A stretch of 64,000 nt of DNA from the NCBI RefSeq assembly GCF_001522545.3, contig NC_031772.1, forward strand, positions 4,303,787 to 4,367,786. Direction: 5' to 3'. The translations under genes were made by a program, and so were the position numbers. Position 1 is the stretch's first letter. Each line of letters begins with the position of its first letter. The notes beneath the pieces are model-generated. The model worked only from the letters and a program-made list of their open reading frames with translations. It was not told where the DNA came from and did not search any database. Positions 40,038-53,900 of the stretch are shown one piece after another. This stretch comes from Parus major. Taxonomy: Eukaryota; Chordata; Aves; Passeriformes; Paridae.

Positions 40038-43000
40038 CTGTAGAAAGAAAAATAAAGAGCATTAAGCACAACTAAAGACCAGACTTCCTTGGTGCTCTGG
40101 GCACAGTGAAACAAGTGACAGAGGTAAACCACAGTCATTCTGCAACTCTAAAGCAAAGGAAATGGAACATTTATTTCAATTTCCAGCTAAGTTATTTTAA
40201 AATGAAGATTGTGCTTAAAAAGAGCAATGCAAATGCACCTTGCATCTGCACTTACAAACTAACTTCAGATGCTGTGTAATTGTGATCAAAGCTCTTTAAA
40301 GTAAGGGAGCTAAAGTTTGTTTGACTGTTTGCAAAAGTGTTAGTGTTTGAAGGGGAGCTTAAATGCAAAGAACAAATATTGAAATACAGAATACAGAATT
40401 TCAAAAGGACAAACTTTCTTTGACATCATTCTTGCACTTTAAATAACTTGATTTACCACACTGGTTATTCCTCTGAGGTTTGGAAATGAACCTGTCTTAG
40501 TGGAGTAAGTAGCAGCTGATTTGGGGTTAAAAATAAAATCTTCAGACAGTTTAAGTTACTTTAAAACAAGTTTTATGATGGATTTTTCCCACAGCTAAGA
40601 ATTGAAATATACAAAAAATGAAATTACAACCCCCTACCCCCCAAATAGGATGTAAAATTCACATATATTTGTTTATAAATGCAGAAATCTGCTCTTGCAC
40701 AGTCTTTGTCTTTCTGAATAACTGATCATTCTAGTAAGTGCAATGTTTGTGTGTTAATGCCTCTTCTTGAGGCCTGCAGAAGATGTTTGATCCCAGATAA
40801 TACTGACTCACAGAAGAGTTCAGAGCACAGAATTGGAAGGGACAGGAAGTTTGCTGGGGCTGTTGCACCTCAGGGCTCTGCACAGGAACATTTTTGCAGC
40901 AGTTTCTGAGGCAGCTCTAAAACCTGCGGGGGACAAACACATTTTGCCACCTCCTCCTTCAAGAAGTCTCCCTTGCCCCAGGGGAACCCAGCACAGAACC
41001 AGTTATCAGCTTTTAGTGTGCTTCAGCTCAAATATTCCAGCAAATGTGAGCAGCAAGGATGATCCCACTCAAATAAGAGGCCTTATCTGATGAAAAATAA
41101 TGAAATGGTGCCCCTAAAATAATGAAATGGTTTCCCTAAAAGCAGGGAGTTCTCTGCTATTCCTTTCTGACCCCAGGTAAAGGCAGGAGCTCCCACTGAG
41201 TGATGGAGCACAGGAAACCCTAACAGGCTCTCCTGAGAGCCATAAATGCCTCAGTTCTCCTCAGAGTATGCTGAAATGTAGCCTAGAGAACAAAAAAAAA
41301 TAATTTTACAAATAAATTGAAAGTACCCTGTAGAAATACTCACATTTTCTCAAAGCAAACTGGAAGGGTTAACAGCGTGCAGCTAAAGCAAAGTATCTGC
41401 TTGAGAGATGTTCTGCTACTGAAAATGCTCTGCTAAATACAAATGCAGCAGTCTGAGCATCCCTGGAAATACGGGGACAGCCCAGGAAAATATTGTGTGG
41501 CCAAGCGAGCAAAAGAACTTTGACAGCAGCACTACCCGTGCTACTGTTATAAAAATAGAATTTAGTCCTACCAGAAGGCTCAAAGCTTTCCTTCTCTTAT
41601 CCCTCTGACTTCTAAGGTTTCTAATTTTAGCAACTAAAAGTGGGACTACTAATTCAGTCAGAGCTTCCCATTCTGTTTCTTAATTTCCTTTTCCAAAAAT
41701 GCTCCTGAAGTAAAAGCAAAGTGTTTCCAAATCAGGGTTTGTTCCCTGTCTCCCAAAAGGGGCCCATCCCACGCTCTCTTCCCTGACAAAGCTGAAATAA
41801 ACCTCCCTCACCCTGCTCTGGCTGCTCTTTCCAGCACCTGAATTACAAATTTTCATTGCTATAGGAACTCAATTATTTATCTCCTTCCATGAAAATGCAC
41901 AAAAACCAACCTCAGTCACACGTGATCACCTCGGATTGTGGCTTCCAGATTTCCTTTGATCAGATATATTTCATAAACAATTATTAGTGTGATGTGAACT
42001 TGCATATATTAGGCTGAAAAAAGACTCACTGGAGAGAAATTTGCTTCTGATAATAAACCACATTTTTCTAGAGGTCAGTCTTTCAACACCACAAATTTTT
42101 CTGTGTTACCAAGCATTAATTTCCAAAGATATTGAATAATGTAATCTCATTAACTGAAGCACAGTCTGTAGCAGGGAAATTTAAAAAGACTCTATAACAG
42201 TGTGAAGAAGAAAAATATGGTTTAACCATTGAACAACTCATAGATTATTGTAACTGATTATTAGTTGCTGTAATTTAGAAAAGAGCAAAGAAGAACATCT
42301 ATATAAATAGAGAGGGAGAGGAAATTGTTGATATAAGTACTTGAAACATAAAAAACATAATTGCACCTTTTAAAGATTTTATCAATAATTAATTTATTAG
42401 AAGAAGAAAAAGCTCCTGACAAACTCAGCATTGACAAAGAGATTATTACCAGGATTTGAGTGTGGCCACTGGGGATTACCACAGACCTTTGTCACATATT
42501 TATCATCTTGTATTTGACTGACCTTTTTCCCAAAGAAGCTCTCTTGGGAGAACAATCTTGTTGCCAGCTTGAAATGCCAACCTTTATAAAGATTTCTGAT
42601 ACTTCACATGGAAACACCCACATTGGCATTTCTATAAATGTCTACCTATAGCTAAAATTAATTTCCTTGTGAAATTGTAATTATATGCAGAAACATTGCT
42701 GACAATGACTTACATGTGGAAGGCCCTACCTGCATTTTCAGCCACCTTATATATAATTTTTTTTGAGCAGTTACTTCTTACCAGTTTCTGACATTTGGAA
42801 AAAAAAAAAAAGCCTTTCCTAGTTCCCAAACTAAAACTTTACTTCATCTTACTACAAGGCCACTTTGATGAGTAGCAGACATGTGGGAGGCTCAGGAGGC
42901 ACAAGTCTTGTCATGCTGTCAGAGACTATAAAGCACAAATTCTGTGAAATTCAGGTCACTGGCACCTATCTGCCTTCTTCAGTCAGCTCTACATTTCTGG

Positions 43001-46000
43001 AGCTCTAGGGATTCCCAGGGATCTGCTTCTGCCTTGCACGAGTGGAGATGAAAGGACAAAAAGGCCTCTGTGGTCCCACAAGCAGATCTGAGGCTCCTCT
43101 CCCAAAGGAAATCCTGTAGAAAGTCCCATTTACCTGAAACCGCTATAAATAACTTACAACAAAAAAATCATTCCTTTGAATCAGAATTTCTTCTCCTAAG
43201 TGAAGAAATCAGATAAACCACAGAGAGCAGAACTCTGAGCTGCAGAGGTTGTGTGAAAATACTCAACACTCATTATTTACTTGTTTCCTAATTCAAGAGG
43301 CAGGAATAGCTGGCAATGAGATTAGAACAGCTTCATAATGTGTGTTACTAATCTCAGTGGCCAAATTAAAGATATTTATTCCATCTAGATATATCATTTA
43401 TTCAGATGCAAAGACTGAAAAGCTTCTTTATTGTACTGTTCTTCCACTCGTCTATACTCAGATAATGAATTATTATTAACAAATGTAAAAAAAGAAAAAA
43501 TTATTCATTCTTCTGCTCCTTTAACTCATATATTTATTATCCTGAAGATTTCTTTACATCATGTTTGTTTAAAAACAATCAAACAGTGGCCTTGTTATGA
43601 GGGGCTTTACTTATCTCTCTACCTCAGAGAGCTGAGGCTGTCACCCACTGAATCTGCTTTCAAAATTATCGTGGTGAGCTAAAAATAAAAGCGAGGTTTT
43701 CATTCCACTCACCCTTGCTGAGGGGAGAGATAACAGAGACAGGAAACCACCCAGTGTAATCTACATTTGTGTGCAGTTTGAGGCACTCACATTTGTGAAA
43801 AACCAGGTGAGGAAGGAAGGCAGAGGGAAGGGATGAGTTTGTGATTATGGGGGATGATGAGAATTGTCAGCACAAGCTGGGGAACAGGGGAGGCAGCCAA
43901 GGGAGAGGTGAGGAAAAACAGTCAATTCCTTCCCCTTCCTTTTCCTCACTTTCCCCATTCCCATGGGAACAGGTTTCCTGTGGCCCTGCCTGCCCAGGGC
44001 TGACTTTTCTGATGTGAAATGTTTGTGCCATTGCTCTCCTCCTGGGGAAGGGGGAAAGGACAGGGAGCAAGGCTGAGCCACTGGGTAGAGAAAAAAAATC
44101 AGAGGAGTCCCCAAAAGGTTTCCACTGGATTCTTACATGTTGATCCTTTCAGCAGCAGGTCATGGTATTTGTGTGATAAGCGAGAGATTTCTATTTGGTG
44201 CATCTTCTGGAGGATAAATATTGCAATTATCATAGCAATAACATCACTTGTAACTAATACTCATTAACAAATAGCTGTTAAATTCAGCTTCAGACTATAG
44301 ATATGTCTAAACTGGTTTGGTTTTTTTTTTTGGTAGCCTGGTAAAACAATAAAAACAAGGCATAAATTCACTTGCTAAAATAATAGAGTGCAGTACAACT
44401 TAGTTGTGTTGTGGCTCTCTGGAGTCAGAGGACTCCAGAATGTTTTACAAATGGCAATTTACCCACAGAGGCACAGCAGGTTAATGAATGCTTCATTTGC
44501 TGACTTGCATTGGTGGTTTGTAGTGGTTTGTTTGAAGACTGCAGAATATCATCATTTAAATATGCTCTAATAGAGCAAAATTACTTCTGAAAACACTGCA
44601 TATGTTTGGATAAAGGCAGCCTCGTATTTGCTTTGTGCAAAGTGTCCTGAAATAACTACAAATAGAAGGAATTCTAGGCCAGCCAGACAACCTGAACCTT
44701 TGGAAGCAGCAAGAACGAGCAGCCTGTCTCAGGGCTGAATCTGCAAACACATCCATCCTAAATTCCCAAACACAATCCCAGCCCCTCTCCTGAGCTTCTG
44801 CAAGGGGCTGCTTCTTCCAGAAATCAAGGACAACCTAAGTTCTGGGTTAACACCTGTTTAACCAGTGTTTCTTTCTTTACTTTCTTTTTTCTCTTTCCTT
44901 TTTTGTTTTTCTGGATCCACGTCAGTTATGAAGTTCTTGATTACTGAATGAATGTGAAAACCTAAAGACTGATGGCATTATTGTTATAAAGAGCTTTTCT
45001 TAACATTTTATTTCCCTTTCTTTTCCCTTATACTGTAAAATACCTTTTCAAAATACTTTTTTCCCCTCTAAGCTGTTTATAGATTAATGAAGGGTGTAGT
45101 TTAGAGAGTCAGGTCTGAAGAGAACTCTAAAGAAATACATTATTGGACATTGCTACTCAAGGATCCATCTTCAAGTGGGGAGGGAGATGCTTGTCAGCTC
45201 AAGTCTTCATGTGCTCAGTCCCAATAAAAAGAATATTATTTTACAATCAGTAAAACTGGGCAGACTCATTTTGAAGTTACAGAAGCCAGAAGTACTTGTG
45301 TTTGCTTCTCTGAGCAGCCAGAAGCCACACAACCATCCTCAGAGTGATTTCCCAGCATAACTGCAAGGTAGGGAAAGAAGGTTTCCCATATTACAGATAC
45401 TTAAAAAGCAAAGACAGGATTTATTCAGCAATTCAGAAAGGAAATAAAACTCTGAAGGAAATAAAGCTCATCCCTGACAGCACAGTTTTGTTTCTTTCTG
45501 CAAGAGCAGGAAGGGATAAATAAAACATGAGTGCTTTTCCTGCAAAATTGGCAATAAAAGGCTCCTCCTTCAGTCAGTGGAGCTGAATATGTGTGATTCT
45601 CCCAGACTATCTTAATTATTCTACTTATCAGAGCAGCACTCAGACTGCCTGTCATCCCAAAAAAGCATCTGGAACATCTGGCTCATCCCAGCGTGCACCC
45701 ATTACACAACACCCAGCTTTACATTGGTTTTGCACAGGTTTTAATTCTCAGCATGTACCATTAAACTTTATATCATTTGTCAAGCTGCCTCTGCAGCTCC
45801 AGGAACAGTTAAAGAGCATTTCCATCACCCTGTGCCACAGGGATGAGTTACCAGCTCCCTGGGATCAGCAAGAAGGGAATAAAAAGCAAGTTGAGCAAGT
45901 TCTGTGTGACAATGAGTAACCCTAAAACACCACCGTGCTTCAAATTATCTTTAAAATAAAAAAGTGACTCCAGGTCTGGCACTCTCAATGAATACCCTAA

Positions 46001-49000
46001 AGCAGCCATTATTTCTGTTTTACTGTGAACATTGAAATGAAAGAATTGATCTTAAAACTCATTAAAAATTAAGTCTTTTCAACACACTGAATTCTAATTC
46101 ACACAAAAAAAAATTAGAAATTCCAATCTATTCTCTAGTTTTTAATATATGATACTACAAAGCAAAAGATCCAATTATTTTGTAGATAATGGGCCCAGAA
46201 CATTTATCACCAACTAAAAGCAGATGAGAGATCATTATCCAATTGGAAAATCTGATGTGGTAACCAGCAAATTGAATTTCAGAGGTACAGAAAGTTGTGC
46301 AAGTCTGAGGCAATAAAACCACAGAGTTGAACATTGTGTGGATTTCCAGACTGGATCTGGAATGAGAACTTCAATATTTTCTATTTAGATGGAATCTGGT
46401 TGCCACAGAGCAAAATGGAACTGAGCAGAAGGATAGGTACAACTTTCTATAACTTTCTGTAAAACCCTGAAGATTTTTCAAGTTTTTTTTTTGTGTTTTG
46501 TTTTATGGTCAGAAATCCAAAATGAAAAATTTCCCAGGTACATCTGGTCTACTGATCTGGAGTCCTGTATGATAAATTTATTTTCTGCAGAATGAGATCT
46601 GGTGATAAAAAATAAGAGCATATTCAGTTTTTAACTCTATCCTTGTAATGAGCCCATATTTAGGCTCAACCTGGTAAATGATGTCACTACAGAAGTGAAG
46701 CATTAATAAACATAGAAAGTCATGTTCCAAGAGATACTCTATTAATTAATAATTATTTATAACAGCCTTGCTAATTGTAATTGACTCTTGCTTAGGTTCT
46801 GTGACATTGCATATCAATTAAATTAGAGTTATAAATATATCCTGGAAGGGGGCAGTGTTTCTTGACAGGAATATTTTACTGCAACATGGCTTCATGCATC
46901 ATTTTATATCCTGGGCATGCTGCCAATATTGCATTACCTAAATATCCATTTTATATAGGAACTCTGCATCCTCCCAGCAACTTATGAAATCAGGCTAATT
47001 GTTTAATTTTAGGTTCCAAATCAACATTCCTTCCAAAGCATTAATCTAGTGGTGAATCTCTGCAATTACCAATTTTGCAAAACTTCTTACGTCTGGTAAT
47101 TTAAACTACTGTTAAGTGAGTGCCTTTTGGGGGTTTTTTGCTACATATTTATGTAAGTGCTTAGAAAATTAAGCAATGGCTAAGTGATGCTCCATTCCTC
47201 CTTCCATCAAGCCATCCTTGTTTGATTACCAAATATTATCACCTTCCTTTCACTAAAGATGATGAAAATCCTATTTATCATCTGCATTTCCCAGAGCATT
47301 TATTTGGGCTGGAATTTTGATCTGTATCCAGAAGTTGTGCTGGGCATGTGTTAAGGGCAGAGGATTTCATGGAAATGTGATTCCAACAGCTCTGCACTTT
47401 TGCCTTCCATTGAAAAAACACAGAACAAATGTAAGAAGAAAAAGCTAAACCAGTTTTGTCAACTTTTCTAATACAAATGTAGCAAAAGCTGTTTTAAGAT
47501 GATTTAGTCTCATTATCCAGAAAAGGTTTATGTATGAAAATGTTTATGAAAATCCTGGTAACACCTTTAGATATTAAGGAATTGAGCTGACCCACTTAAA
47601 ACTTAAATTTATGTCTAAGAACACAACAACTCTCTGTTACATTTCCTTTTTGCTATCAAGCTGCCATGAAATTTTCTTTGATATTTCACATTTTTGTTCG
47701 GGGTAGCTCTCTTCCAAGATAAATATGCCCATTTTTTTGCTTGGCTTTTCAGAATTCTTTCAGTATTCCAAGTGGAAAGACGTTAATGTGAATGATTCTG
47801 TGCTGCCAAGAACCCACAAAATCTGTGTCAGCAACTCTGTGTTTGTCGACTCAGTTCCTCTTGTATATTTATAAGGCAGTTGACAAAGTGCCTCAGATAT
47901 TCTGATTCCTGTGATTATCTCCTGAAGGACTGCAAAGGTCTCTTTTAATGCTGCTCCAAACATTTATGGTGATAAAAGGATTAATAGTGCTCTGTCAGTC
48001 CATGAATAATCATTTTACCTGTGCCCTCCCCTGCAATCACTGCACATGGAACAGAGTTTGTGAACAGAGACTTTTAGGGTGGGACAACCACTCCATGCAC
48101 AGTTGTCTCTTCCCAGGATAACTCCTGTTTTCCAGTTTCCTGCTTTTCTTTCAGACCCTTTAGAGCTGACATTTTATGTCATTCGGGTATTTTTAAATAT
48201 CTAATTTATTATCGTTCGATATCAAACTGCTAATTTATCATGTCTGTTCAATTAGCTGCCTGATGGTGCGGAAATCACACAAGGAAATACAACTTCAGTC
48301 CTGAAATCCAGGGTGGAATTTGCATCTCTCCCCAAATGACCCATTTCCCCCTCTTCAGAACTCAGGTGAGCCAACAGATCAGCAACAGAATCCCAAAAAC
48401 CGACTGAAACCAGATGATTTATCTACCAAGTTATGAAATATGGTTGGGGTTTGTTGCAGGGTTGTATGATAATTTTCTCATTCACCCTAATAAATTGCCT
48501 GCTGATTTTCTCTCCAAAAAGCCTTTGCTTTGATTTTGGGATGCTTATAATCTCTGTCAGAGAGATTGAAATCCACAATTTAAAAAATACATTTAAATAA
48601 ACAGTAATTCTATTAAACTCCTCTGTTTTTACAAGACACAGTAATCAAAGTGGCAATACAAAAGCTTATAAATTAATGTAAAATAGATCATTATCAGGGG
48701 CTGAGAGCAGGATCCTTATGAACCTTCAAAGATAATACAATCAAATTAAGCTAAACTCAGTGAGACTGAGTAATTAAGAGCACAATTTTATTAAAGCATC
48801 CGACAGCAAATGATTCTTGCCTTGTGTTTTGCTGTTCTATCTTGATTTTTATGAGAAAGCTGTCGTGATCCTGACACTGAAAAAGCGACTTTTATGAGAA
48901 ATTTTTCATGCCACCATCACTGAGCAGCCCTGACTGTGAAACAGCATGGAAACATGAAGCAGGGGGTTTTTTTTTGGTCTGGATCAATGGTGAGAGGAGA

Positions 49001-49040
49001 ACACCAGGCCGAGGCAGGGAGGTGTTTGCTGGACACTCAC
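40038..49040 (-). other. Intron (9.0 kb)
   Basis: Mostly AT-rich. Around 46740-47060 homeodomain-type words (TAATTG, ATTAAT, TCAATTA) are dense without being simple repeats, which could mark a conserved noncoding element. Around 48180-48290 there are several CpGs in AT-rich context. No exon or transposon seen. Confidence 0.7.
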
Positions 49041-49282
49041 ATGGTAGAGTGGAACCGTGTTGTTCTCTGCCAGGGAGAAGCTGAGCACGTCCTGCTGCCC
49101 TGGCTCCAGCCTGATGCTGGAGGCCAGCACCGAGGGGCTGATGGGGTAGCTGGGGTTCCCTGGGGCTTTGCCCTTTTTCCTGGACCTCCGGCCCGTGTCC
49201 CGTTTGCTGTCCTTCTGCGCCAGAGGCTCCTCCTGGATCACCAGGATCTTGTCATCGCTCAGGTAGCGCAGCAGCGAATTCT
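49041..49282 (-). CDS. CNKSR3: CNKSR3 exon: ENSLLRYLSDD linker with basic tract; acceptor conflict
   Basis: It encodes ENSLLRYLSDDKILVIQEEP, then KRDTGRRSRKKGK, and ends VPLYH at donor CCAT|GTGAGT. The family block ENSLLRY(M/L)SxxKI and the basic KKDTGKKSKKKG-like tract identify it. The 5' edge is unusual. Frame and homology need the exon to begin with AG at 49282 (242 bp), but the bases just before are TG. The nearest canonical AG gives a start at 49280, which shifts the frame after the preceding phase-1 exon and meets a stop within ten codons. The long pyrimidine tract upstream shows the acceptor is hereabouts. Visible residues 192-272. Confidence 0.85.
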
Positions 49283-49438
49283 CAGAGTCAGTGGTTGGAG
49301 GGGAAGGAAGGCAAAAAAGAAACATTAGGAAGAGGAAACCAGCAGAGAACCGTTCTGGCTGCCCAGGGACCATCACTCGGTGCTGTTAAAAGGGAAAAGT
49401 GTGAATATCCAGGCAATTGTGACCTCTCACTGCCAGTT

Positions 49439-49451
49439 TGCCATCTAGTGG
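49439..49451 (-). promoter_or_regulatory. CTCF-like core motif, minus orientation
   Basis: The minus strand reads CCACTAGATGGCA, the same core as at 24359 but facing it. It lies about 160 bp upstream of the exon at 49282. Confidence 0.55.
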
Positions 49452-50260
49452 TATTGCACAAAGCCAGTTTTACATCCTATTTCAGCAGAGGGATGCCCTC
49501 AGAACACAAACACAAGATGATTTTAACAATCTGTTAGCAGAAGACAGTCCACACCCACGGTCATTAATTCCTAGACCTTGCCCTTTGTCCCCCAGGAGCA
49601 GAGGCTGGCTCAAGGCTGGATAGCTTTTGTGGCTCCACAGGAGAATGGCTGGATAGATCCAGTTGCTGTTTAACCCCTCAGGCTTCATTGTTTTCAGTGT
49701 TATCCTGGTCCTTTTTGCCTGTATTTTTATGCAAATATCAGGGAATCTCACCAAGTGGAACTTGAATGGCACCTGAGAGAGCTTTGTGTGTAGGACAATG
49801 GGTCTGCTCCTCCCTGACTCCATTCCACCTTCACTGACACCAGAAAATGTTACTGGGTTGTGTCACCCAGGGAGCGTCTCTGGAACCATTCCAGACTCTA
49901 GGATTATAATTTCAAGGAATTTGACAAGCTGGAATAATGGTTTTAAGGGGATGTGCAGCATATTTGGCACAGTTTCAAGATGGGAGCTGGCCAGGCAACA
50001 AGTCTGTTACTGTCTGTAACAGTGAAATATGAGCTAAACATACATCAACAACTTTGGAATAAATCAGAAAAGGCTTGTGCCTTAAATGAAATTTATTTTC
50101 TATTGGAATGGAAGTTTACTGAAAAAGGTAGTTTAAAATCCTGTATTGATCTTCAAGAATATCGTTCATTTTTTGTCACATTTTTAAGAGTCAAGATGAA
50201 CTCCTCTCAGCTTCCAGACCATGCTTAAAAGATTCTAAAAAAATAATATTCAAGAATCTT

Positions 50261-50308
50261 CAACCATATCACAATAGTTATGTGATAACTATTTAATAGT
50301 TATGGTTG
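50261..50308. repeat. Nested alternating palindrome
   Basis: AATAGTTAT (50273-50281), its reverse complement ATAACTATT (50285-50293) and again AATAGTTAT (50295-50303) alternate with 3- and 1-nt gaps. The whole is framed by CAACCATA (50261-50268) and TATGGTTG (50301-50308). Two mutually exclusive inner stems are possible. Confidence 0.85.
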
Positions 50309-50857
50309 TATATCTGAAGAATATTCATTTGAATGATATGATTGCTTTTTGGCACAGAAAATAAAGGAAAAAAGAAACTGTGCAATTACTTTTCTTTCTT
50401 GCAAAGTTCGTAATTCCCACTGGGACCAATGGAAGTTTATGTGATTAGAACTGCTGGGCTGAACACTGACAGCACAATTGCTGATTCCTGTTCCTAATTT
50501 TAATTCATTCTGATCAAAATGTTCTCAAAGGATGTTACCTTACATCTGTAACATCACTTACTGTTTTCTAGGGCTGTGCAGATTTAGAACTGATTGCTTT
50601 TAACACATATCTGAGTCTTCAAAGTACTTTTTCTCTTGATGTTTATGTTTCTTTATACTAGAATTAAATTCCTCCTACTAATACAAATTTTCAATTTTCA
50701 GAAATAGGAACAGAAAAGCACAAATACTAAACAGGCTCTTCTATATCCTCTATGATACTAAAAGAAATGAAAAACCGAGATTTTTTTTCCTGTGATGCTC
50801 CTTAAGCAACAAAGAAAAAGCATCTTGGAGAACAGCAGAGAAAAAAAAAATACTCAC

Positions 50858-50944
50858 CTCTGCTTCCCCTCTTGTACATGTTCTGTTCTTTGGACTCCCC
50901 TATCCAGCTGTACTCAGTAGGCATCGAAACTGGCCTCAAATCTC
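50858..50944 (-). CDS. CNKSR3: CNKSR3 exon: LRP(V/I)SMP linker block
   Basis: 87 bp. The first two bases (GA) complete a glycine codon. It encodes DLRPVSMPTEYSWIGES and ends KRGSR plus one base (G). Acceptor is ttgtttCCAG, donor GCAGAG|GTGAGT. It matches the CNK2 block LRPISMPVEYNW and the CNK3 block RPLSMPADGNW. The exon ends in phase 1, so the next exon must supply two bases; see the acceptor conflict at 49282. Visible residues 163-192. Confidence 0.9.
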
Positions 50945-53900
50945 CTGGAAACAAGGCAAGGAAAACCAATATAATGTTTGAAGCCTAGGAGTGGAAGGCT
51001 GTGGGGTCAGCAATGTCTATAAATTCCAGGGGTGACACAACCCCTCAGAGCAGTCCATTATTAGAGCTGTGGCCCTCAGGATCACTGAAACCTCCCAGAG
51101 CCTCCTCTTCATCACCCCAGCCTCGAGGGAAGGTGGAATTTCTTCAGCTTTAGTGAAATTCTTTGTGGATGTAAAGCAGATTACAAATTTATTTGGAAGC
51201 TCTGCTCTGTACAAACTCGCTCACCCATTAAACAGGTGTTGGGAATAAAGAGAGAAACAGATTTTAAGTGGATGGAGATGCTGTAGGAAAAGCAGAGAGA
51301 GAATGAATACAGACACAACACAGATGTGCCAGGGAAACAGGAAACCCCCTGAGCTGGGAAATCACACGGTGAGAACTGAGGGGATCTCAAGGCACATCCA
51401 TTTCCACGGGCTCAGAAGGAAAACCTGGGGCACACTTTGGTGCCAAGGACCAGCAGAGGAGATGCAGGGCTTTGAATCATTGGGGTTTCCTGGCACTGTG
51501 GCAGTGAGATCCCAATGTGCCCAAGCCATTCCATGCTGGAGCATCACAACAGGGATGGCACCAAACCAGGAACAGCCCCAGAATTGCTGGGAACTGGAGG
51601 GCTGACATTTGGAGTATTGAGATTTTCCCATGTTCCACTTGTGTGCACACCATGAAATTTAGAGTATAAATAATCCTATGGAAAAAGATGTAGTTTCATT
51701 TTCTGCCTCACAGCTGAGGCTACCTTTAGCTACAAATGTAGGATTCAACTCCTGATCCTTAGAACAATATCAATTAAGATAAAAAAATCAATGAATAAAA
51801 AAAAATCACTAGTACAAAAAGAAAAACAAGATTATAAAATTTAAAAGAAGAAAATAGGAAGTCACAAAGCAAGTGAAGATCAACATAACCAAACTGAGCA
51901 TTTTTTCTGTAAAGAAAGGAAAGATCTGAAGCTCTGAAATGATTTATACACAAATACAGATACCACAGCACAAAAGACATCAAAAATACAAATTTAGGAC
52001 AGGAATCACACAAGGAAAATGAACGAGTGATTTTGTAAACTGCTTATTTCACTTCCAAGTCCTTTCCCAATAAAAAGTAACCTATAAATTGTTTTGATGT
52101 GGCAGCTTGGATATTTTTTCTGAGGAGCAAAAAATTGTTGTGTACAAGGATACCAAAATAAAGTGAAAGAAAAAAAAAAATATTTGTGACATTTTTTTTT
52201 CTAACACATTCATGGAAGAGGTTTGATATGCATTGCCACAAGAGCTCTTTAGACCAGAGCATTTTAGAGTCAGAAAAATAACAGAGTATAATGTTAAGTA
52301 AACCAAAAAATGCACTGCAATGTTATTAAAAACAAGCTTCATTTTCACAAATACTTTGGAAAAAAAGGACTTTTTATTTACCTGCTTGGATTTTGCATGT
52401 ACTACCAATACCCATCACCTGCCTGAGTATCCATCCACCTCACAGCTGCACAGGAGCCTTATTTCTAATAATGGCTGGAATTCTGCAAAGTCCAAGGCTG
52501 GAATTTTGGAGCAGTAGTTTGTGTCAGCCTAAGCAATAATGAAAGTGGCTGCTTGGCCAGGAAAGGCTTGAGAAGTTTTATTTTGATTTCTTTGCCCATG
52601 GCTGTGTGGTTCCAGCATCAGTTTATTGGAGCTGCCATAAATCCTGTCTTTTTACTGAAAGACACGTTGTCACTTTGGTGATTGATGTCACCTCTCAGCC
52701 AGAAAGTACAAAACCTTCCACTACAGTAGAACATCATTTGCATCTCTGTTAATCAACAGATTAATTAAACCTGTAGTTCAAAAAAATTCTGGTTTGGCAG
52801 TCACTTTTGAGAGAAAGGCATATTTCAGAGACTTTAAAACCAAATTCCTTCTGTATTTCAATCAGAATTGTCCATCATAGACAAAAAAATCTTGTGTTCT
52901 CCTGGGATCAGGCAGAGAGCCCAATACTTAAAGTCACCATAAAGCAAGAATTTATGAAAGCAAGCCAAACACACCCATCTGGCTCCAATTTTAATCACAG
53001 TTAAGATTTCTCCTTATCTTTCATTCTAAATTTGTTTTAAAATGATGTCACTCCACAATGAGATAAAGAGTGAACATTACTGGTTTTGAGATGGGATCCT
53101 ATTCAGCGTCACAGCTCTTTCAAGCATCAAGCAGATGACTGAAGCAGTTACTAAAAATATCCTGTCTATAACAAAGATTTATTAAGATTTCCTACTCTGA
53201 ACAAGTTCTGTGTGCATCTACACACCATCAAGTCCATTTTACTTGCCATTTTTACCAGAAATCCAGCTGCAGTCAGCAAATTACAGCAGCAGGGGGGACG
53301 TTCTGTGGAACTGATAAACACAAGATAAACACTAAGAACAGGAGGCAGAGAAATGGCATTTCAGAGCATCCCTGGTAGCAAACCCCACGCCAGACTAAGC
53401 AGCAGCAGGATCAGTGACTGCCTTTTTTTCCCCCCACTGTGCTCCCTCCCAGCTGCTGTTGGATCTTCCACCAGAACCCCTCTTGGGATTCTCTCCACTG
53501 AACTGCAGCAGGATTTTAGTACCTGTGTTCTTCACAGACATGTTTCCCTTTACTGCTCTGAGCTTCTCAGAGGTTTTCCTTTTCCTAAATTTCAAAGACA
53601 AAAAACTTAGGAAGTTGTTTGGGCTTTTTAAAAAAATTAGGAAGAAACCCCAGTCTCAGAGTAGGTGACTAAAGTACTTATGGATGGCTTTGAATATAAA
53701 TGAATATTCAAAATATAGCAGCTTCCCATAGAGAACACTACTGTCATTGCTTTCTCTGAGGCTCAGAAATAATGCCATTTTAAAAATCAGAAAAAAATCC
53801 AGTTTTCAGAAGAAATCTCCTATCTGAAACCTGTATGCTTTACAAAACTGTCCTACTGCCTTGAAAATAAAGCCACTGAAAATCTATGGACCATACACTG

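Larger units (their letters stand above)
49283..50857 (-). other. Intron with non-canonical 3' end
   Basis: 1.6 kb. Donor is GTGAGT; the frame-compatible acceptor ends in TG, with AG two bases further in. It holds the CTCF-like core at 49439 and the alternating palindrome at 50261. Confidence 0.75.

Noticed and set aside
40820..40900. Possible CR1 start (AGAATTGGAAGGGACAGG)
   Set aside because: Similarity stops after about 20 bases and the following sequence does not match.
48936..49328. 130-residue plus-strand frame
   Set aside because: Antisense to the ENSLLRY exon; no independent support.
49280..49376. Extending the ENSLLRY exon upstream through the open frame
   Set aside because: The upstream residues are hydrophobic codons read from the polypyrimidine tract (T- and C-rich), not protein sequence.
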